Source of the DNA: UBA9655 sp964597045
GTDB lineage: Bacteria > Pseudomonadota > Alphaproteobacteria > UBA9655
NCBI GenBank assembly: GCA_964597045.1
Contig: CAZQWE010000002.1
Location: 232,650 to 296,649 of the forward strand
Length of the DNA: 64,000 nucleotides
Reading direction: 5' to 3'
The notes under the pieces are model-generated. The model saw nothing but the letters and a program-made list of their open reading frames with translations, did not search any database and was not told the origin of the DNA. Below are positions 58,380 through 64,000 of this stretch, piece after piece; the stretch's first letter is position 1, and the number at the start of each line of letters is the position of its first letter. The position numbers were made by a program, and so were the translations under genes.

Positions 58380-58770
58380 GACAACAAGAAATAATAACAA
58401 ATGCAATTGAGTAGGGTTGTTCGTCCGAAAAGGAAATGTGAAAAGAAGGCTCGTACCCTTTGGGGAGCAAAGAAATTAATTTCTTAAGGGCAAGATTATG
58501 CAAAGCTAAAACAGGCGCACCTGAATCAGTCCGCTTCACTTCAATATCTTGCCAGCCTATCCCTCCCCGTAGACCAGTTCCCAGGGCTTTTGTCGCAGCC
58601 TCTTTTGCTGCAAATCGATTGGCATAAACTTTAACGGGGTTTGGATTTGAGTGTGCATACTGACGCTCTCCAGGGGTAAAAACCCGTTCCGTAAATTGAT
58701 TGCCAAAACGATCAATAAGCCTTTCAATTCGGCGAATATCGATTAGGTCTACTCCGACGCCAATGATCAT
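58345..58770 (-). CDS. acpS: Holo-[acyl-carrier-protein] synthase
   Basis: A 141-residue AcpS, attaching 4'-phosphopantetheine to ACP. Motifs: IIGVGVDLIDIRRIERLI (Mg2+ Asp), ANRFAAKEAATKALGTG and FHISFSDEQPYSIAFVI. It lies one base after the RelA/SpoT gene on the same strand. Its 3' end overlaps trmN6 by 35 bases, with the last 12 residues outside the usual AcpS core. Confidence 0.93.
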   Translation of the reverse strand: MIIGVGVDLIDIRRIERLIDRFGNQFTERVFTPGERQYAHSNPNPVKVYANRFAAKEAATKALGTGLRGGIGWQDIEVKRTDSGAPVLALHNLALKKLISLLPKGYEPSFHISFSDEQPYSIAFVIISCCPKGLNPLRDGE

Positions 58771-58771
58771 T

Positions 58772-60901
58772 TTAACCTCTCTCTACTGAAATAACACGTT
58801 GAGACATGCGTAAGGAAGCAATGATTGACATTAAGTGATTGATATCATTAACATCAATATCAATACTAATTTCATAAAATTCCGGAGATCTTGTTTTAAA
58901 TTGCAGATTTATGATATTTGCATTTTCTCGAGCAATAATTGCAGTTATGGCTGCCACTGTCCCAGGCTGATGCACAACAACCATCGAAACACGAGCAACG
59001 TGGCGACCCTTTTCATGCTTTCCTGCGCTCCACCTCACATCGAGCCACCGATCTGGATTATCCATATATCTTTCCAGAGTTGCACAGTCTGACGTATGAA
59101 TTGTAACGCCCTTCCCGGTCATAACAATTCCAACAATATGATCTCCTGGCACAGGGTGACAACATCCCGCAAAGTGGATCATCATCCCTGGTATAAGACC
59201 CGTTATCCCAGTTTCCTCCTCCCTGTGTTTCTTTCCTCCTTCAGTTTTTGAGGGTTCTGGTTTTAAACTCGATACAGCTTTATGCTCGGGATATAAAATA
59301 CGAATCAATTCATGAGTTGTCTTCAGCCCTTCCCCAATATAGGCAAAAACATCATCCGCAGTCTTCACCCCAAAGGAACTGATCGCTTCCTCAATTTGTT
59401 TTTCATTAAAATCCAGATGTTCTTGTTTGAAGGCCTTCTGAACCAAGGTCCTACCTAAATCGATAAATTGTTGTCTCATTTGCTGACGTACAAATCGTCT
59501 TATGCTTGATCGAGCTTTTCCCGTTACAACAAACCTCTCCCAGGTTGGAGAAGGATGTTGAGACTTTGAAGTAATAATTTCAACTTGATCGCCATTCTCA
59601 AGTTCAGTCCTCACGGGCATCATACGACCATTAATGCGTACTCCCGTGCAGTGATCTCCAACGCTTGAGTGAACAGCATAAGCAAAGTCAATCGCTGTAG
59701 CCCCGCGAGGTAAGGTAATTAAGTCTCCTTTCGGGGTAAAACAAAAAACCTGATCTTGAAACATCTCAAGTTTCGTATGTTCTAAAAACTCTTCGGGGCC
59801 TTCAGCACTTTCTAAAATATCAAGGAGCCCTCTTAACCACCGATATTGATGACCATCATGGGCAACTCCTTGCTTATATTGCCAATGAGCAGCAACACCA
59901 AGCTCTGCAATCTCATCCATCTCTCTCGTCCTGATCTGGATCTCAATACGCGCTTGATGGGGGCCAATGACTGCTGTGTGGATAGATTGGTAGTTATTTT
60001 GTTTAGGTGTGCTTACATAATCCTTAAAACGTCCCGGCAATACAGAATAGGAACTATGAATCACTCCCAAAGCCCGGTAACATTCTGCAATTGAATCTAC
60101 AACTATTCGGAAAGCGATAATATCGGGCAGTTGCTCAAAAGTGATGTTTTTTTGCTGCATCTTCCGCCAGATTGAATACGGGGCTTTCTCTCGTCCCGCT
60201 ATAAAAGCTTTAATCCCATTCTCTTCCAAAACACCTTTTAACTCTTCCACAATGGGATTGATGAGATCATCTCCATGCTCTCTCAAATAATTCAAACGAG
60301 ATTGGATAGACTCATAAGCATCCGGATGCAATTGGGCAAAGGCAAGATCTTGCAACTCATCCTTAATAGTGTGCATACCAATACGCTCAGCAAGAGGTGC
60401 ATAAATTTCCATCGTTTCTTGAGAAACTCTTATACGCTTTTCCTCTGACTTAACGAAGTGCAATGTCCTCATGTTATGAAGGCGATCGGCAAGTTTAATG
60501 AGGAGCACACGAATATCCGACGACATTGCAAGCAAAAGCTTCCTAAAGTTTTCAGCCTGTTTTGCTTTATCTGATTGAAATTCGATCTGTGAAAGCTTGG
60601 TAACTCCATCCACAAGAAAAGAAACTTCTTTGCCAAAGAGCCTTTCAATTTCCTCAAGGGTTGCGATCGTATCTTCCACAGTGTCATGAAGGAGAGCTGT
60701 AATGATTGTTGCAACATCAAGACGCATCCCAACGAGAATCCCTGCAACTTCTAAAGGATGGGTAAAATAGGGATCACCTGAGGCTCGCTGCTGTGTTCCA
60801 TGAGCTTTCATGGCAAAGATATAGGCCCTATTGAGCAGATCCTCATCCGCATTAGGGTCATAGGCTTTAACGGCTTCTACAAGCTCGTATTGACGAATCA
60901 T
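58772..60901 (-). CDS. rsh: Bifunctional (p)ppGpp synthetase/hydrolase, RelA/SpoT homologue
   Basis: A 709-residue Rel-type enzyme. The hydrolase HD domain has YFTHPLEVAGIL and HDTVEDT, so hydrolysis is predicted active. The synthetase region has RFKDYVSTPKQNNYQSIHTAV and IEIQIRTREMDEIAE. TGS (FCFTPKGDLITLPRGATAIDFAYAVH, in parts) and a C-terminal ACT domain (VAAITAIIARENANIINLQF) follow. It is the single alphaproteobacterial stress regulator, downstream of rpoZ, as commonly seen. Confidence 0.95.
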   Translation of the reverse strand: MIRQYELVEAVKAYDPNADEDLLNRAYIFAMKAHGTQQRASGDPYFTHPLEVAGILVGMRLDVATIITALLHDTVEDTIATLEEIERLFGKEVSFLVDGVTKLSQIEFQSDKAKQAENFRKLLLAMSSDIRVLLIKLADRLHNMRTLHFVKSEEKRIRVSQETMEIYAPLAERIGMHTIKDELQDLAFAQLHPDAYESIQSRLNYLREHGDDLINPIVEELKGVLEENGIKAFIAGREKAPYSIWRKMQQKNITFEQLPDIIAFRIVVDSIAECYRALGVIHSSYSVLPGRFKDYVSTPKQNNYQSIHTAVIGPHQARIEIQIRTREMDEIAELGVAAHWQYKQGVAHDGHQYRWLRGLLDILESAEGPEEFLEHTKLEMFQDQVFCFTPKGDLITLPRGATAIDFAYAVHSSVGDHCTGVRINGRMMPVRTELENGDQVEIITSKSQHPSPTWERFVVTGKARSSIRRFVRQQMRQQFIDLGRTLVQKAFKQEHLDFNEKQIEEAISSFGVKTADDVFAYIGEGLKTTHELIRILYPEHKAVSSLKPEPSKTEGGKKHREEETGITGLIPGMMIHFAGCCHPVPGDHIVGIVMTGKGVTIHTSDCATLERYMDNPDRWLDVRWSAGKHEKGRHVARVSMVVVHQPGTVAAITAIIARENANIINLQFKTRSPEFYEISIDIDVNDINHLMSIIASLRMSQRVISVERG

Positions 60902-61005
60902 GCGTTTCTATCTCATAACGCCGCCTTCAGTGATGCGACGAATTAGTTATCCTTTCATCATCGCTTAATTCTGGATTTTGAGCAAGGAAGTAATAAGAAC
61001 TCAGA

Positions 61006-61401
61006 TTACTGGTCTTCTTCTTCAGCGATGATGTCTTCTTCCTCTTCATCCTCATCACCGAGCTCATCATCAACTTCTAGCTCTTCAATCTCTGTCTGTC
61101 GAGCCATTTGCCCTGCATAGGCACTTTCTTCAGCAAGAAGTTCAATGATATCCTCTTCTTCAGGTTCATCTCCTTTAAGATGCCTTTGAAGGCCTTGAAT
61201 AAGGCCTTCTTGAAGATCATCAAGATTGACCGTTTTTTCAGCAATTTCACGCAAGGCAACAACTGGATTCTTATCATTATCTCTTTCAATCGTTAGGGGA
61301 GATCCAGCTGAAATCTGACGCCCTCTTTGTGACGCAAGCATCACCAGGTCAAAACGGTTTGAAACTTCACGAATGCAATCTTCTACGGTAACGCGTGCCA
61401 T
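61006..61401 (-). CDS. rpoZ: RNA polymerase omega subunit with acidic tail
   Basis: A 131-residue omega subunit. Core: ARVTVEDCIREVSNRFDLVMLASQRGRQISAG and the conserved KNPVVALREIAE. The C-terminal 55 residues are acidic (DDELGDEDEEEEDIIAEEEDQ, in parts), typical for alphaproteobacterial omega but long. It binds beta-prime and assists polymerase assembly. It precedes the Rel gene on the same strand, the usual rpoZ-rsh order. Confidence 0.95.
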   Translation of the reverse strand: MARVTVEDCIREVSNRFDLVMLASQRGRQISAGSPLTIERDNDKNPVVALREIAEKTVNLDDLQEGLIQGLQRHLKGDEPEEEDIIELLAEESAYAGQMARQTEIEELEVDDELGDEDEEEEDIIAEEEDQ

Positions 61402-61422
61402 ATCTATATCCTCAGTTAAGTG

Positions 61423-61548
61423 TTAGCCTTGACGAGCCTTATAGCGCGGGTTCATCTTGTTAATGACATAAATCCTGCCCTTTCTGCGAATCACACGGCA
61501 GTTCTTGTCTCTGAGTTTAATGGTTTTTAATGAGTTAACTATTTTCAT
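61423..61548 (-). CDS. rpmJ: Ribosomal protein L36
   Basis: Forty-one residues starting MKIVNSLKTIKLRDKNCRVI and ending MNPRYKARQG. This is the longer L36 form that lacks most zinc-binding cysteines; only one Cys remains. It completes the 50S subunit. Its start at 61548 is clear, and it lies 21 bases upstream of rpoZ. Confidence 0.92.
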   Translation of the reverse strand: MKIVNSLKTIKLRDKNCRVIRRKGRIYVINKMNPRYKARQG

Positions 61549-61728
61549 AATGAATCCATTTTCTGAAATAAAACTTTGGCCTTAGTCCTAGTCTATTAGG
61601 AGGGGCCGTGTCAAGAAAGAAAGCATCTTTCTCAGCAAACAAATGAAATACTTTGTGTTTACTAACAAATCCTTGCTTTCTTAAAATTTGTAGTGTACGT
61701 AATTATCTTATTTTATTTTTGAGGTTTT

Positions 61729-62805
61729 ATGCGCTTATCATTTATCAAGTTATTTTTATTATTGTTATTTACTCAAACTGTACTTTTACCTGTCATGGCT
61801 GATCCTGAAGAAGACCTCATGGAGTTCCTCACAATTAGGCAAAAAGGACCTCTATTACACGAAGAAAAAAATAAAGTGCAAACGCTAACGCAAGAAATTA
61901 GAAATAAGTATAAACAAGAGGCATCCATCTCAACACCACGAACGACGATGACGATACTTGCTTGGGAAAAACTTTGTGAGGATCCTGAAGCTGGTTTTGC
62001 GTTACTTAAACAATTCGCAGACAGAGGAAATCCACATCTACAATATTTACAAGGGTTTCACTTGTTGTGTAAAAAGAACTCACGTGCATTTGATTATTTA
62101 AGCAACGCCGCGGGACAACACCACTCTCGTGCACTTGAAATCCTTCAATCGCATGCAAGTCAACATGACCCCCTTGCCCTCTTTTATCTTGGAAGAGTTC
62201 ATATTGATTTAGGAAATCGAAGCATAGCTGCGGATTGTGTTGAAAAAGCTTTTTTAACCAAAAAGCTCAATTTAAACTGCAATTTTACTCAAGGCATGAT
62301 TCTTCACTTAAGAGGAAATTTCTTTGGCGCATTGCGATTTTATGAGTCAATGAAGGATAATAAGCCCCATGATGCTACTGATTTTATAGTGCAACTCTTC
62401 AAGGACTGTCATGAGGATCTTTGTAAGAATATTAAAGATAATAATTACTCAGAAGAACAAATTGAAATCATTAGAGATTATGCATTAGGAATTAAACTTT
62501 CTCAAAACATAAGAAACACTTATGAAAAAAAGGAGTTTTCTGGCATAGATGCTTGCCGTGAGGCTCTTGCAAAAAAGAATGTCATCGTATCCGCCATTTT
62601 AAGCGTACCCTTAAACACAACGGATTCATCTACATTAAAATTAAAAAAAACGAGAGCTGGAACTTCTAATTCTAATCCCAGCACGATAAGAGCCAAAAGT
62701 AGGACAAAACATGTACATGTTAAGAGGTTAACATATTCTACAGGAGCAATTGATTTCGAGTCTAAAGATAAAGATAAGAAAAAATCGAGCGACGATTCTA
62801 ACTAA
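61729..62805 (+). CDS. Exported Sel1/TPR-like repeat protein
   Basis: A 358-residue protein with signal peptide (IKLFLLLLFTQTVLLPVMA). Residues about 80-230 are helical repeats of Sel1/TPR type (QFADRGNPHLQYLQGFHLL, LSNAAGQHHSRALEILQSH, DPLALFYLGRVHIDLGNR). The C-terminus is Ser/Lys/Asp-rich and unfolded (KDKDKKKSSDDSN). Such repeats mediate protein contacts and are common in exported proteins of intracellular bacteria. GAGG precedes the ATG. It converges on the next gene with a 4-base stop overlap. Confidence 0.75.
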   Translation: MRLSFIKLFLLLLFTQTVLLPVMADPEEDLMEFLTIRQKGPLLHEEKNKVQTLTQEIRNKYKQEASISTPRTTMTILAWEKLCEDPEAGFALLKQFADRGNPHLQYLQGFHLLCKKNSRAFDYLSNAAGQHHSRALEILQSHASQHDPLALFYLGRVHIDLGNRSIAADCVEKAFLTKKLNLNCNFTQGMILHLRGNFFGALRFYESMKDNKPHDATDFIVQLFKDCHEDLCKNIKDNNYSEEQIEIIRDYALGIKLSQNIRNTYEKKEFSGIDACREALAKKNVIVSAILSVPLNTTDSSTLKLKKTRAGTSNSNPSTIRAKSRTKHVHVKRLTYSTGAIDFESKDKDKKKSSDDSN

Positions 62806-63044
62806 AACACAATTTCAAGTTTTCCGTGTTTATTAAGAATATCAAAGTTGGCCTCTGGCGAGACAGGATCTTCCTGATCATAGAGATCAAGCGCCGTATT
62901 ATAACATTGTGTACAATCATCACTCTCACCATTACAAGCAGATCCGCAGCGATCACGAATGAAACTATCCATATCTGAAATAGCATTTAATGCGCTCGTA
63001 AAAGTCATCATACAAACGATGAAAGCAAGACAATGTTTTAACAT
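62802..63044 (-). CDS. Small exported cysteine-rich protein
   Basis: An 80-residue protein with signal peptide (KHCLAFIVCMMTFTSALNA) and AGGGGAT before the ATG. The mature part has a cluster RCGSACNGESDDCTQCYNTALDL with four cysteines (C-x3-C-x6-C-x2-C), suggesting two disulfides or metal binding. The spacing differs from the pair at 1426-1964, but size and export are alike. Family not recognised. Confidence 0.65.
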   Translation of the reverse strand: MLKHCLAFIVCMMTFTSALNAISDMDSFIRDRCGSACNGESDDCTQCYNTALDLYDQEDPVSPEANFDILNKHGKLEIVF

Positions 63045-63266
63045 TTAGGATCCCCTGTGGTTTTTAATCTATTTTAGTATACCTCAAAGTAGAGCAAATA
63101 GCTAGAGCTCCTAGAGCCTGCTCAGGGCAACCTCTTCCACAGTGAGGCTAATCTGTAGACAATTCGCTTGGCCTGGCATAAGTGGAACGGGTAACGCAAA
63201 AAGCCTCTTGTAAACTAAATTCAAATGCTATAATTATCAATTAAATTAAATATTGGACTTTGTTAT

Positions 63267-64000
63267 ATGAATATTTTTAAAGTGAATATTAACCGTTTAG
63301 TCTCATTAACTGTTCTTTCAGCACTGATGTGTGTTCCCGAAATGGCTGAAGCTGGAAAAACGATTAAAATAAAAGCAGCTGAAAAAAAACGGCGGGAAGA
63401 TAGTCGTCCTGAGACAGTTCCTGTATCCCCAGATGTAAGTAAGAAAAATAAAAACGTGGGAAGTACCAATCAAGCTGATAATGATGTAATCCCTGCTCTG
63501 GCAGCTATGTTAGAGGAAGCAGATAATCAAAAGATAGATAAAGCGGAAGCAGATAACCTGGCAAAAAGAGGTGAACGCGAAGAAGATGATGAGTACGATC
63601 CTCGTAAGGTAAAAAAGGAAAGAATCGATGATGAATTCCTCGCTGCCTCCGTTATGGATAACCCTATGGTCTACATTGGGGAAAATGAATCAAATCTAAG
63701 GGATGTCATTGATCTAGAAGATGACCCAGATGAGCAACCCAACCAAAATACTGATCAAGCAAAGAAAATGTTACCAGACGATAAGTTTCAAGCATTGCTT
63801 GCATGGGCAAATGCTGGGGATTTAAAGGCCATGATTTATCTTTCGATGTCCTATATTAAATATCAGATTGCTCACGTATCAAAAGTGGAGAGTGATAGAG
63901 AGGCTTTTGACTGGTCTAGTAAAGCTGCAGCAAAAGGAAACCCTATTGCTGAGAATCAACTCGGTTACATGTATTTAAATGGTCACGTTCCTGGTGTAGA
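63267..64000 (+). CDS. Exported Sel1-repeat protein, cut by the window edge
   Basis: An open frame of about 244 codons from ATG 63267 to the window end without a stop. Signal peptide NINRLVSLTVLSALMCVPEMAEA. A charged, low-complexity region follows (EKKRREDSRPE; EREEDDEYDPRKVKKERIDDE), then the first Sel1 repeat with FDWSSKAAAKGNPIAENQLGYMYLNG. The remaining repeats lie outside. Together with the gene at 61729 it forms a small cluster of exported repeat proteins. The 222 bases before it show no gene. Confidence 0.8.
   Translation, partial: MNIFKVNINRLVSLTVLSALMCVPEMAEAGKTIKIKAAEKKRREDSRPETVPVSPDVSKKNKNVGSTNQADNDVIPALAAMLEEADNQKIDKAEADNLAKRGEREEDDEYDPRKVKKERIDDEFLAASVMDNPMVYIGENESNLRDVIDLEDDPDEQPNQNTDQAKKMLPDDKFQALLAWANAGDLKAMIYLSMSYIKYQIAHVSKVESDREAFDWSSKAAAKGNPIAENQLGYMYLNGHVPGV

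Overview
The window reads as a chromosomal segment of an AT-rich alphaproteobacterium, most likely an intracellular symbiont of protists in or near the Holosporales. This placement is inference. It rests on a ChpT-type phosphotransferase (CckA-CtrA pathway), a DUF4167 protein, a near-perfect CtrA box before a Flp pilin, a partial type VI secretion (T6SS) locus, Sel1-type secreted proteins, many small exported proteins with no recognisable family, and several families of short palindromic repeats. No rRNA genes, prophage or CRISPR array were seen.

Layout. 1-2.2 kb: exported acidic protein, Phd/VapC toxin-antitoxin pair, two tandem eight-cysteine exported proteins, tRNA-Glu. 2.2-9.7 kb: slipin, RhlE helicase, CutA, L,D-transpeptidase, a large exported protein with a duplicated C-terminal module, isochorismatase-like hydrolase, smpB-dapA. 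9.7-21.2 kb: slt, small exported proteins, glyA-nrdR, yidD-yidC-engB, exported carbonic anhydrase, a decayed msrQ-like gene, nadK. 21.2-27.6 kb: exported protein with NLS-like clusters and an HTH-like segment, uup, amidase, rnpB, a four-helix-bundle cassette bounded by inverted heptamer arrays, a lipoprotein, hslO. 27.6-33.7 kb: two tandem Flp pilins behind a CtrA box, then tssB-tssC-hcp, an AAA+ ATPase bounded by 33-bp palindromic direct repeats, one exported protein, and tssE.

33.7-46.9 kb: a large exported protein with a basic linker, the ffh-rpsP-rimM-trmD-rplS operon, small conserved proteins, an RND efflux pair, chpT, a hotdog thioesterase and a DUF4167 protein. 46.9-61.6 kb: pirin, tRNA-Gln, a CofE-like ligase, a Kef-type antiporter, a 2OG-Fe oxygenase, ferredoxin, an APC permease, clpB, a TrpX-like binding protein, trmN6, acpS, a RelA/SpoT synthetase-hydrolase, rpoZ and rpmJ. 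61.7-64 kb: repeat-containing and cysteine-rich exported proteins, the last one cut by the window edge.

Most of the window is housekeeping. The accessory signal lies in: (1) the T6SS sheath/tube operon apparently separated from tssE by an inserted two-gene block; (2) two gene cassettes bounded by unusual repeats; (3) a CtrA-controlled Flp pilin pair; (4) a set of exported cysteine-rich, acidic or NLS-bearing proteins that are candidate host-directed factors; (5) palindromic repeats, one inserted inside a coding sequence.
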